64,000 bases of DNA from DATLLN01 sp963797175 (lineage in GTDB: Bacteria; Actinomycetota; Thermoleophilia; Gaiellales; JAICJC01). Below, in pieces: positions 25,662 to 34,441 of the stretch. The DNA lies in assembly GCA_963797175.1 (NCBI GenBank), contig CAWCOL010000011.1, positions 1 to 64,000 of the forward strand. The letters run 5' to 3'. Made by a program: the position numbers and the translations under genes. Each line of letters starts with the position of its first letter. Within the stretch, counting starts at the first letter, position 1. Below the pieces are notes generated by a model. It was not told the DNA's origin and made no database searches. It was given only the letters and a program-made list of their open reading frames with translations.

Positions 25662-26288
25662 TTACGGCTTGATCCGCCCGAGCGGGCCGTTGACCGGGTC
25701 GAACTGCCGCGTGCTGAGTACCTGGATACCCGCGTTGTGCACGCCGTTGAACGGCGTCACCGTGGCCGGGCAGCCTGCAGCGGCCGCAGCCGTCGAGCTG
25801 TCAAACCACAGTCCCAGGTGAAACGTGTGCACCGGGGAGAACGGCGGGTTGGTCGAGGCGTCGGGGAACGGGCCGTTGTGCACCACCGGCGCCGGCGCCG
25901 AGCCGGGAGCGACCGCGAACGTCTCGATGCTGAAGCGACCGCGGAACGTGCCGTTCGCGACCCCGCTGCCGTTGGTGGTGAGATCCCCCTGGTACCACGA
26001 GATGCCGAACGGCGCGTCCGGTACCTGAGTGACGAACAGGTCGAACTCCGCGCTCGCCGGAAGACCGGTGGCGTGGACGGTCATCACCTCCACCGCTCCC
26101 TGCGAGGTGATCGTCACGCTCGCCTTGCCGTGCGGAACACAACCCGCCGCGACGACCCCCGTCGATCGCACCATGTTGAACGTCGTCGTCGATACCGCCG
26201 CACCGCCGGTCGACGCGAGCACCCCGAACACGATCACTGCCGCCGTGACCCCGGTCACGGCACCGATGACCACGCGTGGTCTTCTCAT
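25662..26288 (-). CDS. Secreted protein of unknown function
   Basis: The 208-residue protein has a signal peptide or anchor (about 6-30, AVTGVTAAVIVFGVLASTGG) followed by a beta-rich domain containing ATGLPASAEFDLFVTQVP and PFGISWYQGDL and ending near VHNAGIQVLSTRQF. Two cysteines (near 50 and 173) could form a disulfide. The layout suggests an extracellular beta-sandwich such as CHRD-type or related domains, but no family was fixed. It follows the two-component pair at 26377-28147 on the same strand after 88 bases, so it could be its target gene. Confidence 0.65.
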   Translation of the reverse strand: MRRPRVVIGAVTGVTAAVIVFGVLASTGGAAVSTTTFNMVRSTGVVAAGCVPHGKASVTITSQGAVEVMTVHATGLPASAEFDLFVTQVPDAPFGISWYQGDLTTNGSGVANGTFRGRFSIETFAVAPGSAPAPVVHNGPFPDASTNPPFSPVHTFHLGLWFDSSTAAAAAGCPATVTPFNGVHNAGIQVLSTRQFDPVNGPLGRIKP

Positions 26289-26376
26289 GTTGCCCCCCCG
26301 TCGTGTGATGCGCCGGGCGGAGCCGGCGCGTTCGCTCCCGTGACACTCTCACAGCTCGCGTTCTGGTGCAGCTCGG

Positions 26377-27483
26377 CTACCGGATGCCGGCGTGCGGTGA
26401 CGCGACCGGGAGCTGCACCGTGACGCGGAGCCCGCCGGCGGCCCGGGGGATGAGGGTGAGGGTTCCGTCGTGCGCCTGGGTGATGCTCTTGACGATCGCC
26501 AGCCCCAGGCCGACTCCCCCGTGGTCCCTGCGGATGCGCTCGGTGCCGCGCTGGAACGGCTCGGCAAGCGTCGAGGCCAGCTGGGAGTCGAGCTTCGCGC
26601 CGGTGTTCTCCACGGTGAGCTCCACGGTCGCTGCGTCGGCGCCCGTGGTGACCCACACGGTGCCCTGTTCCGGGACGTTGTGGACGATCGCGTTGTGCAC
26701 GAGGTTCGTCGTCATTTGCATCAGGAGCGCCTGCGACCCGGTGGTGGTCGCGGCGTCACCGGAGGTCTCGATGGTCACGTCGCGTTGCTCGGCGAACGGC
26801 AGGAGCGTCTCGGTCGCCTCCTCGGCGAGGAGGGACAGATCGACCTGGTCGCGGGTGAACGACCGCCGGTCGGCGCGGCTCAGCAGCAGCAACGCTTCGC
26901 TGACGCTGATCGCCCGGGTGTTGACGGCATGGAGCCGGTCGACGAGCTCGGTGGTGTCGTGGTTAGGATCACTGCGAGCCACGTCGAGCAGCGACCGTGT
27001 GATCGCGAGCGGCGTGCGCAGCTCGTGGGATGCGTTCGCCGCGAATCGCTGCTGCTCGGCGACGTGCGCCTCGATCCGCGCGAGCATGGCGTCGAAGGAG
27101 TCGGCGAGCTCGCGGAACTCGTCCTGGTGGCCCTCCAGCGCGATCCGGTGGGAGAGCGATCCGGCCGCGGCCGCCCGCGTGGCGTCGGTGATCCGGGCCA
27201 GCGGGGCGAGCATGCGCCCGGCCAGAAACCATCCTCCGACGAGCCCGAACACCAGCAGGGATCCCAGCACGATGGCCGCGATCGAGCCGAACCCGTGCAG
27301 CGGATCCGAGGGGTCGAACAGGAACCCCCAGGACGGATGCATGTACGAGAGCTCGCCGTTGGGGATGTAGCGCAGGATGACCACCCAGACCGCCGCGAGC
27401 ATCAGCACGCCCGCGAGCATGAGGAACCCGGCGTAGCTGAGGGTGAGTTTGAGGCGCACGCTCAGGCCGGGAGCTCTAGTCAC
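26377..27483 (-). CDS. Sensor histidine kinase (OmpR-partner type)
   Basis: The 368-residue membrane kinase has helices at about 11-37 and 65-90 flanking a short extracellular loop, a HAMP linker (RMLAPLARITDATRAAAAG), the dimerisation and phospho-acceptor H-box NASHELRTPLAI, N-box QMTTNLVHNAIVHN and G-box HGGVGLGLAIVKSI. GTG 27483 overlaps the response-regulator stop by 8 nt, so the pair is translationally coupled. A longer frame upstream is antisense-type sequence in the regulator gene. The signal is unknown; the short sensor loop suits detection of envelope state. Confidence 0.93.
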   Translation of the reverse strand: MTRAPGLSVRLKLTLSYAGFLMLAGVLMLAAVWVVILRYIPNGELSYMHPSWGFLFDPSDPLHGFGSIAAIVLGSLLVFGLVGGWFLAGRMLAPLARITDATRAAAAGSLSHRIALEGHQDEFRELADSFDAMLARIEAHVAEQQRFAANASHELRTPLAITRSLLDVARSDPNHDTTELVDRLHAVNTRAISVSEALLLLSRADRRSFTRDQVDLSLLAEEATETLLPFAEQRDVTIETSGDAATTTGSQALLMQMTTNLVHNAIVHNVPEQGTVWVTTGADAATVELTVENTGAKLDSQLASTLAEPFQRGTERIRRDHGGVGLGLAIVKSITQAHDGTLTLIPRAAGGLRVTVQLPVASPHAGIR

Positions 27484-28147
27484 GCTCACCCACCTCGATG
27501 CGGTAGCCGACACCGGGCACGGTGGCCACGATCCAGGGCTGGCCCAGCCGCTTTCGCAGTCCCGAGACCGTGATCCGCACGGCGTTGGTGAACGGGTCGG
27601 CGTTCTCATCCCACGCCCGCGCCAGCAGGTCCTCGGCGCTGACGACGCCGCCGTTGGCTGCGACGAGGACCTCGAGCACCGCGAACTGCTTTCGGGTCAG
27701 CGCGACGAACCGGCCGTCGCGGTAGACCTCGCGCCGGAACGGATCGAGCCGCAGACCCGCGATCTCCTGCACGGGTGGCCGGTGGTGGGCACGCCGGCGG
27801 TCGAGCGCCCGGAGCCTGAGCACGAGCTCGCGGAGGTCGAACGGCTTGGTGAGGTAGTCGTCGGCGCCGAGCTCGAACCCCGAGGCCTTGTCGTCCAGGC
27901 GGTCGGCGGCGGTCAGCATCAGGATCGGCATCCCGCTGCCGGAGGCGACGATGCGCTCGGCGATCTCGTCGCCGGACGGGCCGGGGATGTCGCGGTCGAG
28001 GACGGCGAGGTCGTAGGCGTTCACGCTCAGCAGCTCCAGGGCCGTGTCGCCGTCACCGGCGATGTCCGCCGCGATCGCCTCCAGCCGCAGGCCGTCGCGG
28101 ATCGCTTCCGCCATGAAGGGCTCGTCCTCGACGACCAGCACACGCAT
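27476..28147 (-). CDS. OmpR-family response regulator
   Basis: The 223-residue regulator begins at ATG 28147 (MRVLVVEDEP), has acidic residues E7 and D8, phospho-acceptor D51 in AVLDRDIPG, Thr in LMLTAAD and Lys in LTKPFD, then a winged-helix output domain (LTRKQFAVLEVLVAANGGVV, VRITVSGLRKRLG, VPGVGYRIE). It is followed by its kinase. The 86-base gap to the divergent D,D-carboxypeptidase gene is a likely site for autoregulation and for control of that gene. Confidence 0.95.
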   Translation of the reverse strand: MRVLVVEDEPFMAEAIRDGLRLEAIAADIAGDGDTALELLSVNAYDLAVLDRDIPGPSGDEIAERIVASGSGMPILMLTAADRLDDKASGFELGADDYLTKPFDLRELVLRLRALDRRRAHHRPPVQEIAGLRLDPFRREVYRDGRFVALTRKQFAVLEVLVAANGGVVSAEDLLARAWDENADPFTNAVRITVSGLRKRLGQPWIVATVPGVGYRIEVGERD

Positions 28148-28233
28148 GTCCGCAGGATAGGGGCCGGCGCATCTCGTCGGCGTATCCAAAACCCGAGATG
28201 CCGGGACAACACGGCCACGCGTTGAATGGCGGC

Positions 28234-29259
28234 ATGTCCCACATCAGAACAGTACGAACGCCCCTCCGCCGGACGCCGATCGTCGCCGGCCTGCTCGTCA
28301 TCTGCGCGGCTGTCGCCCTCGGCTACCACGCCCTGGTGTCCTCGCCCTCGACGGGCGCCGTGCCACCCGTCCGCAGCGGATACCGTCATGTGCGGGGCGG
28401 GGCGGTGCTCACGGCTCGTCGCCCGGCCGTGCTGCCCAGCTCGGTGTGGCCTGCGGACGGCCAGGCCGCGGTCGTTCTCAGCGGCCAGTCGCGAATCCAC
28501 GCCGGCCCGAACCAGCACGCGGCGCCGATCGCCAGCGTTGCGAAGGTGATGACCGCCGTTCTCGTGCTCCGTGACCATCCGCTGCAACCTGGGCAGGACG
28601 GCCCGGCGATCACGCTCACCGGCGCCGACGTCGACGACACCGCCCGCCGGGCGGAGCAGCACGAATCGATCGTGCCGGTCGCCGCCGGCGAGCAGCTGTC
28701 CGAACGGCAGGCCCTCGAGGCGCTGCTGCTGCCGTCGGCGAACAATATCGCCGCGGTGCTGGCGCGGTGGGACGCCGGCTCCGAGGACGGGTTCGTCGAT
28801 CGGATGAACGCCGCCGCGCGGTCGCTGGGCATGACCCACACGCGGTACACCGATCCCAGCGGCTATGACGACGCGACCGTCTCGACGGCCGCCGACCAGC
28901 TGCGCATCGTCGATCGGGCCATGCGCCTGCCGGTGTTCGCGGCCATCGTCGGCACGCCGAGCGCGGCGCTGCCCGTCGCCGGCACCGTCCACAACACCAA
29001 CACGCTGCTCGGGCACGACGGGTTCGTCGGCGTCAAGACGGGCTCGGACGACGCGGCGGGCGGGTGCTTCGCGTTCCGGGCGATCCGCTGGGTCCACGGC
29101 ACGCGGACGACGATCACCGGCGTCGTCCTGGGCCAGCCCGGCGACGACCAGATCAACGCGGGCCTGGCGGCCGCCGACGCCATGGTCCGGCGCATCGCCG
29201 GCGATCGGGCGACGCCGGATCTCGGGCTGGGAGCCCTGCCGCCACCGGCGGCGGGCTGA
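28234..29259 (+). CDS. D-alanyl-D-alanine carboxypeptidase-like (S11 family)
   Basis: The 341-residue protein has an N-terminal membrane anchor (about 15-35) and the three penicillin-binding motifs: SVAK (S101, K104), SAN (S168-N170) and KTG near 266. It should trim the terminal D-Ala of peptidoglycan stem peptides outside the membrane. ATG 28234 is preferred; an ATG at 28198 would add 12 residues. Its divergent orientation to the two-component system suggests a cell-wall stress regulon. The family's C-terminal beta domain is missing, as in short actinobacterial members. Confidence 0.9.
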   Translation: MSHIRTVRTPLRRTPIVAGLLVICAAVALGYHALVSSPSTGAVPPVRSGYRHVRGGAVLTARRPAVLPSSVWPADGQAAVVLSGQSRIHAGPNQHAAPIASVAKVMTAVLVLRDHPLQPGQDGPAITLTGADVDDTARRAEQHESIVPVAAGEQLSERQALEALLLPSANNIAAVLARWDAGSEDGFVDRMNAAARSLGMTHTRYTDPSGYDDATVSTAADQLRIVDRAMRLPVFAAIVGTPSAALPVAGTVHNTNTLLGHDGFVGVKTGSDDAAGGCFAFRAIRWVHGTRTTITGVVLGQPGDDQINAGLAAADAMVRRIAGDRATPDLGLGALPPPAAG

Positions 29260-29306
29260 CATCTCGCGGCGGGCTCTACACTGCGGCGTGGAGGGATGGA
29301 GGCCAC

Positions 29307-30914
29307 ATGAACGCCCCTGACAGCCCGGCACTGACGGCGTCGCAGCTTGCGGCGATCGCCGAGCTGGGCGACGAGCGAACGGCCGCCGAGGGCGACACCC
29401 TGTACCGGATCGGTGACGAGCACTACCCGTTCATCGCGATCCTGGAGGGGGAGGTCGCGGTGCTCGATGCCGCCGGCAACGAGATCACGCGCCACGGCCC
29501 GTCGAAGTTCCTCGGCGAGGTCAACCTGTTGTCCGGGCAAGCAGCGTTCGTCACGGCCACCGCCACCGAGCCCGTGCGGTACATCGCCGTCGAGCGCGAA
29601 GCGCTGCGGGCCCTGCTGTTCGATGATGGGCCGCTGAGCAGCCTGCTGCTGGCGACGTTCATCGCCCGGCGCGAGGCGCTGCAGCAGGTCGCCGGGCTCG
29701 GTCTCGAGATCGTCGGCCCACCCTCATCCCCAGCGACCCGGCAGCTGGTGGAGTACGTCCGGAACAACCGCCTGCCGTTCACGTGGCGCAACTCGGAGCC
29801 GGCGGAAGATCCCGAAGCCGCGGCTCTGGTCGCCGGCCTCGGGCCGGCCGACCTGCCGCTCGTCCGGCTGCCGGGCGGCGTCAAGATGCACGCACCGTCT
29901 CCCGGCGAGTTGTCGCGGGCGCTGGGGATCGGGCGTGAGCTGGCTGCGCGGGAGGAGGTCGACCTGCTCGTCGTCGGCGCCGGCCCGGCCGGGCTCGGCG
30001 CAGCCGTCTACGGGGCGTCCGAAGGCCTCGTGACGCTGGTCGTCGACAGCTCCGGTCTGGGAGGACAGGCCGGCCAGTCACGCAGGATCGAGAACTACCT
30101 CGGCTTTCCGGCCGGAATCACCGGCACCGAGCTGACGACCCGGGCGGTCGTACAGGCCCGGAAGTTCGGCGCGCTGACCGCGACGCCGTACCGGGCGACG
30201 TCGCTCGAGCCCGGAGACGACCGGCACGTCGTCCGCCTCGACGACGGCGTGGAGGTCTCGGCCCGCGCAGTGCTGCTCGCGACCGGCGCCCAGTACCGGC
30301 GCCTCCCCGTCGACGGCCTCTCCGACTACGAGGGCCTGAGCATCTTCTACGCTGCCGGGCCGCCCGAGCAACTCGTCTGTGGCGCGTCTCGCGTCGGCGT
30401 CGCCGGCGGTGGCAACTCGGCCGGCCAGGCCGCGGTGTGGCTCGCGCGCGGCGGCGCATTGGTCACCCTGCTGCACCGGCGCGCGGACCTGCGGGAGACG
30501 ATGTCGGACTATCTGATCCGCGAGCTCGATCGCTACGACGTGACCGTGAGCGACCGGAGCGAGATCGCCGAGCTGCACGGGGAAGCCGGACACCTGGAGG
30601 CCGTCACCCTGACGACCGGAGACCGCGTACCGCTCTCGTTCCTGTTCCTGTTTCTCGGCGCCCTGCCCTGCACCGAGTGGCTGGAGGACGCCGTCGCCCG
30701 TGATGACGACGGCTTCGTGCTCACCGGCACCGCGGTCGGGAGTGAGAGCCTGCTCGAGACGAGCGTGTCCGGGATCTTCGCTGCCGGCGACGTGCGCTCG
30801 GGCTCGACGAAGCGCTGCGCCACCGCCGTCGGCGAGGGCGCGATGGCCGTCCAGTTCGTGCACGGGCGCCTCGCGCAACAGGCCGCGGCGACCCAGGGCA
30901 CCGCCGCCGGATGA
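29307..30914 (+). CDS. Fusion of cNMP-binding, glutaredoxin-like and thioredoxin-reductase domains
   Basis: ATG 29307 follows a GGATGGAGG site and gives 535 residues. Residues 1-130 form a cyclic-nucleotide-binding domain (FIAILEGEVAVLD, KFLGEVNLLSGQ). Residues about 133-195 are a glutaredoxin-like segment with no CxxC. Residues about 215-535 are a thioredoxin-reductase-type module with FAD site GAGPAG (224-229), NADPH site GGGNSAGQAA and FAAGDVR. The usual redox CxxC is absent; a single Cys remains in EQLVCGAS. Disulfide reductase activity would need another cysteine pair, perhaps the glutaredoxin encoded next. Control by cAMP-like nucleotides is inferred from the N-terminal domain. Confidence 0.88.
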   Translation: MNAPDSPALTASQLAAIAELGDERTAAEGDTLYRIGDEHYPFIAILEGEVAVLDAAGNEITRHGPSKFLGEVNLLSGQAAFVTATATEPVRYIAVEREALRALLFDDGPLSSLLLATFIARREALQQVAGLGLEIVGPPSSPATRQLVEYVRNNRLPFTWRNSEPAEDPEAAALVAGLGPADLPLVRLPGGVKMHAPSPGELSRALGIGRELAAREEVDLLVVGAGPAGLGAAVYGASEGLVTLVVDSSGLGGQAGQSRRIENYLGFPAGITGTELTTRAVVQARKFGALTATPYRATSLEPGDDRHVVRLDDGVEVSARAVLLATGAQYRRLPVDGLSDYEGLSIFYAAGPPEQLVCGASRVGVAGGGNSAGQAAVWLARGGALVTLLHRRADLRETMSDYLIRELDRYDVTVSDRSEIAELHGEAGHLEAVTLTTGDRVPLSFLFLFLGALPCTEWLEDAVARDDDGFVLTGTAVGSESLLETSVSGIFAAGDVRSGSTKRCATAVGEGAMAVQFVHGRLAQQAAATQGTAAG

Positions 30915-31603
30915 CCACCACGAGCGAGCTCGTCACCCTGTACCAGACCGAATGGTGTCCCTTCTCCTCCGCCGTTCGCGAGGTGCTGACCGAGCTCGGC
31001 ATCGATGTGATCGCGCGTCAGGTCGAGCCCTGGCCGGAGCAGCGCGACCACCTGCGTGAGGTGGCCGGGACCGACGTGATCCCCGTCCTGCAGACGGAGG
31101 ACGGGCAGATCTTCCGCGGCACCCGAGACATCTTCGCCCACCTGCGGAGCCGTGATCCCTGGCGCTATGCCGCCACCCACCGACGGCGCTACGCCGATCA
31201 CAGGGACGCCCGCGAATCGGACGCCACCGGACAGCTGCTCGAGTACTTCAGAGGCACCGGCGACCTCGAGCCGCTCAAGCCCGAGGCAGCCGCCGGCGAG
31301 ACGTCTGTGGTCAACGTGCCCGAGGCGAACCGGTACGAGCTGCTGCTCGACGGGCGCAGGATCGGACTGCTCGCCTACCGGCAGCGGGAGGACCGCGTCG
31401 CCTTCACCCACACCGAGGTCAGTCCCAGCTGCCAGGGCCGGGGCTTCGGCGGCCGCCTGGCGGCAGCCGCACTGGACGATGCGCGGCGGCGTGGCCTGCT
31501 GGTCGTGCCGCTCTGCCCGTTCATCACCGCATACGTCCAGGGACACCCCGAGTACCGTGACGCGCTCGCGCCCGAGCATCGCCGAGGCCGCATTCGGACG
31601 TAG
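30911..31603 (+). CDS. Glutaredoxin-GNAT acetyltransferase fusion
   Basis: The 230-residue protein has a glutaredoxin domain with active site CPFS (C16-S19; only the first Cys, a monothiol form) and a TDVIPVLQT cis-Pro loop. A linker follows and then a small GNAT domain from about 140, with VSPSCQGRGFGGRL for acetyl-CoA binding and HPEYRDAL at the end, as in YjdJ/Gtn10-type small acetyltransferases. It overlaps the reductase gene by 4 nt (ATGA), making a two-gene redox operon. A monothiol glutaredoxin linked to an acetyltransferase suggests a role in low-molecular-weight thiol chemistry or redox-controlled acetylation; the substrate is unknown. Confidence 0.82.
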   Translation: MTTTSELVTLYQTEWCPFSSAVREVLTELGIDVIARQVEPWPEQRDHLREVAGTDVIPVLQTEDGQIFRGTRDIFAHLRSRDPWRYAATHRRRYADHRDARESDATGQLLEYFRGTGDLEPLKPEAAAGETSVVNVPEANRYELLLDGRRIGLLAYRQREDRVAFTHTEVSPSCQGRGFGGRLAAAALDDARRRGLLVVPLCPFITAYVQGHPEYRDALAPEHRRGRIRT

Positions 31604-32061
31604 TCGCGGCTGGGGACGATGTCTGCCGCCGCCGCCGACGCGTCGGAGACGACGGTCTTCCTGCAGGCGGCGCTCGCGATCTGGGGAAGGAGACGAGGCC
31701 GTGCGGCCCGGGGCTGCCACCACCGGTGCGAGCCGCGCCGACCTGGCATAGTCAATGACCGTCGCCCGGCCCCGGCTGCTGCGCGCTGACCCAGCGGATG
31801 TCGTCGTCAACCGTCATCGTTCGCCTCCAATCCCACGGATTGGGTGCTCGCGGAGCTGACCCGCCGTGTGCGCGCGGCGTTCTCACGATGTTGTCCGCAC
31901 CGCGTGATCCGGTTCGCGGCGGACCCTCGGTGGGGACGGCAGGATCGCCGGGCTGTACTTCCTCGCCGATCCGGAGCGGATCGCGCCGAGGCGGCTTGCA
32001 AGGCGTTTTCCGCCGCGGAGCAGGGGGGTACCAGGCGACCCGGATCCAGGCGAAGGAGCAC
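31604..32061. other. No recognisable gene
   Basis: About 450 bases after the redox operon contain only overlapping short frames with Arg- and Pro-rich translations. No terminator hairpin of note or ribosome binding site with a supported frame was found. Confidence 0.5.
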
Positions 32062-32340
32062 GTGACGGCAACGCAGAAGCAGACCGCCGCCGCTCCGCAA
32101 CGTCGTCAAGGCGAAAGAGGCGGCGAAGCGGAACCGCATGATCGCCAATCTGTCGGCTTCCACCCGGCGTGACCTCGGCCACCAGGGCGCGATGGCGCGC
32201 GGCAGGGCGGCGAGGCCGGCCACGACTACGAGGACCGCACCCGCCAGCAGAGCTCTACGAGCTGGCGCAGAGGCGCGACATCCGCAGGCGCTCGAATGGG
32301 CAAGTGGGAGTTGATTGAGGCGCTCAGGCGCTCCGGGTGA
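32062..32340 (+). pseudogene. Decayed Rho-N/KxxELxxxLR-type small protein gene
   Basis: A GAAGGAG site precedes GTG 32062. The N-terminal reading is VTATQKQTAAA, after which a basic segment (NVVKAKEAAKRNRMIANLSA) lies in a second frame. ELYELAQRRDIRRRS and then MGKWELIEALRRSG lie in two further frames and end at 32340. Together these form the Rho N-terminal-like helix pair common in small nucleoid or plasmid-stability-type proteins. At least three frame changes in 280 bases indicate genuine decay rather than one sequencing error. Confidence 0.6.
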
Positions 32341-32378
32341 CCGGACGGCGCCGTGCCGGCGACGGCCCGGTGCCCCGA

Positions 32379-32795
32379 TCAGTCCCGGTCACCGGCGGGC
32401 TCGTGCGCCGGCGACCGAACGTTGAAGTGCGCCTCGATCTCGGTGCCCCCCGACTCGCGGACGTCAACGTGGTCCGCGAGTTCCCGCAGCAGCTTGAGGC
32501 CCAGGCCGAGCCCTGGGTTCTCGCTCGGCCTGAGGCCGACGCCCCAGTCGCGAACGGTGAGCCGAACGCGGTCGGCATCGCGGCTGGCCGCGATCTCGAG
32601 ACGCCCGCTCCGGTCCGGGTACGCATGGCGCACAACGTTCGCGATCAGTTCGGTAAGGCACAACCTGAAGGCGTCGAGCGTGCCTGGCCCGTCGCCGGGC
32701 AAGCTCAGCGCCTCGGTGAGCTCGTGGCGGATCTCGGGCACGATCTCGGGGCTCGCACGTCGCTCTATCCGAACCGACTTTTCGTGGGCAGAAAT
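32379..32795 (-). CDS. RsbW-like anti-sigma/serine kinase (HATPase_c)
   Basis: The GHKL ATPase has N-box LCLTELIANVVRHAYPD, RDWGVGL (G1) and a G2-like loop PGLGLGLKLLRELAD. It should bind ATP, phosphorylate STAS antagonists and hold a sigma factor. The GTG at 32741 would give 120 residues and drop the usual first strand. Reading back, an ATT at 32795, six bases after an AAGGA site, gives 138 residues with SVRIERRASPEIVPEIRHEL, the expected family N-terminus, and no ATG or GTG lies in between. ATT is the preferred but unproved start. The STAS gene at 32953 is divergent and should encode its partner. Confidence 0.8.
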   Translation of the reverse strand: MSAHEKSVRIERRASPEIVPEIRHELTEALSLPGDGPGTLDAFRLCLTELIANVVRHAYPDRSGRLEIAASRDADRVRLTVRDWGVGLRPSENPGLGLGLKLLRELADHVDVRESGGTEIEAHFNVRSPAHEPAGDRD

Positions 32796-32952
32796 CGTCT
32801 GTCCTTCTCGCCAGAGCCGGGCGGCCCCCGCCCTCTCACATGCCCCTCCTGGAGGGTGTCAAAACAGGTGGCGCGGAGTGCCGGGTGGGTGCTACATTCA
32901 GTGCAGAGCGGTTCAGCATTGAAGCCGCGCCCATCAAGCTTCCTTTACCACG

Positions 32953-33318
32953 ATGAGCGGGACTCCATCCATCATCAAAGCTGAGCAGCGTGGCTCGCAC
33001 CTGTGGGTGCTCGAGCTCCGCGGCGAACACGATCTGAGCACGTCCGGCGAGGTCGATCGGGCGATCAACGACGTGTACGCGAGCGGATCGGCCCTGGTCG
33101 TCGATCTCTCCGGGACGGGGTTCATCGACAGTTCCATCGTCGCGGCGCTGGTGCGGGCCTGGCAGATCACCGAGTCAGAGGCGCAGCACCAGCTCGCTGT
33201 CGTCGCCCCGCCGGGAGGCCAGCCCCGCACGGTGCTCGACATCTGCCTGCCACCCGGGCTGGTCCAGCTGCACGACGACCAGGTCGCCGCCGTGGCCGCG
33301 CTGTCCGGGAGCTCCTGA
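32953..33318 (+). CDS. Anti-anti-sigma factor (STAS domain, RsbV/SpoIIAA type)
   Basis: The 121-residue protein follows the STAS fold: LWVLELRGEHDLSTSGEVDR, then ALVVDLSGTGFIDSSIVAAL with the phospho-acceptor serine after the conserved Asp, and a C-terminal helix region. Unphosphorylated it should bind the RsbW-like kinase encoded divergently 157 bases upstream and free a sigma factor. No sigma factor is adjacent. It is followed by another STAS-like gene. Confidence 0.9.
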   Translation: MSGTPSIIKAEQRGSHLWVLELRGEHDLSTSGEVDRAINDVYASGSALVVDLSGTGFIDSSIVAALVRAWQITESEAQHQLAVVAPPGGQPRTVLDICLPPGLVQLHDDQVAAVAALSGSS

Positions 33319-33424
33319 GGGGCGTCGAGCGGCCTGCCGGTTCCGGTACACTTTCCGACGTTCGGCAGCGGCCTTCAGCATCGAGGGCGCCTCATCCGCC
33401 TGGCTTGGCGGTGGTCGATAGAGG

Positions 33425-34135
33425 ATGCGCGCGATACGTGATTTTGGCCGATATCCAGAACGCGATGGCGACCGGTCCGCGCGGATCAGCGTGCGAGAAC
33501 GCGCCGGGGTGCGTGTGGTCTCGGTGGACGGCGTGCAGGACGTCTCCGTCGTCGGCCGGCTCTCGGCGGCATGCACGGGCGCAACTTCGCCCGTCGTCGT
33601 CGATCTGACCGCGGCATCCATCGGATCGTCGCTGATCGGCGAGGTGCTGAACGCCTACCAGGCGGCGCCTGCCGGCAGATTCGCGGTCATGGCCCCGCGG
33701 CAGGCGGCGCGCGACCTCGCGAGCGCGGCGGACGGGGCGGGGCTCCTCGTCGCGGATGATCTCGACCACGCCGTCCGCCTCGTGCGCCGCAAAACCGACC
33801 GGTCGGAGTCGCGCAGCAGGCGGCTTGCGCACAACGAGGTGCTGTTCAAACGGGCGCACGACGCGATCTCGGAGCGGGCCCGCGAGCTTGGCGCGCCGGA
33901 CCGGGGATCGATCGCGTTCTTCTGTGAGTGCGGAGACATCGACTGCACGCAGCGGATCATCATCCCGGCCTCCGAGTACGACGCGGCGCGAACGGCCCCG
34001 ACGATGTTCCTCGTTATGCCGGGGCACGAGCAGACCGAGGTCGAGGTCGTGGTGGCGCGCGCCGCCCGGTACACCATGGTGGAGAAGTGGGGCGTGGCGG
34101 AGCAGGTACTCGCAGAGCTCAGCGACGGCCGCTAG
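33425..34135 (+). CDS. STAS-like domain fused to a Cys-containing C-terminal domain
   Basis: The 236-residue protein has a degenerate STAS half (about 22-120; SPVVVDLTAASIGSSLIGEV matches the STAS core with Asp replaced by Gly but serines kept). A basic helix follows (RSRRLAHNEVLFKRAHDAIS), then a C-terminal domain with FFCECGDIDCTQRI, EYDAARTAPTMFLVMPGHE and VVARAARYTMVEKWG. The CxC-x4-C cluster could bind metal. Similar Cys-domain proteins occur beside stress-response regulators in related actinobacteria, as far as I recall. It is probably an output or scaffold in the partner-switch module. Confidence 0.7.
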   Translation: MRAIRDFGRYPERDGDRSARISVRERAGVRVVSVDGVQDVSVVGRLSAACTGATSPVVVDLTAASIGSSLIGEVLNAYQAAPAGRFAVMAPRQAARDLASAADGAGLLVADDLDHAVRLVRRKTDRSESRSRRLAHNEVLFKRAHDAISERARELGAPDRGSIAFFCECGDIDCTQRIIIPASEYDAARTAPTMFLVMPGHEQTEVEVVVARAARYTMVEKWGVAEQVLAELSDGR

Positions 34136-34420
34136 CCGGTCTGCGGTGGCTCCCCCGGGCGTTTCCGCGCCAGCCGGCCCGGGTACGGCGGCAGCACGTC
34201 AGGTTGAGCCTCCAGCCGGGCAGCGGTGGGCCGGCGGCAGCACCTGGAAGCGACAGACGCAACCTGACTCGACTTCCGCCTGCGATCGCTTCGCGCGCTC
34301 GAAGATGGCCGGCCACCCCGCCCGGACACGCCTGGGCAGCGAAGTGCCCGACCGCCCGCTGCGATGCCCGTGGCCCACGTTCGACCTGGAGACGATCGCG
34401 ACCCGCCGTGGCGGCCGGTG
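34136..34420. other. Convergent intergenic region, no gene
   Basis: The stretch separates two converging genes. Frames crossing it are antisense extensions without family resemblance. No further structured element was noted apart from the hairpin that follows. Confidence 0.5.
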
Positions 34421-34441
34421 CGGCGGGCTAACGGCCCGCCG
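34421..34441. terminator. Terminator hairpin of the giant surface-protein gene
   Basis: CGGCGGGC (34421-34428) pairs perfectly with GCCCGCCG (34434-34441) around TAACG, directly abutting the stop codon of the minus-strand gene at 34442. Confidence 0.65.
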
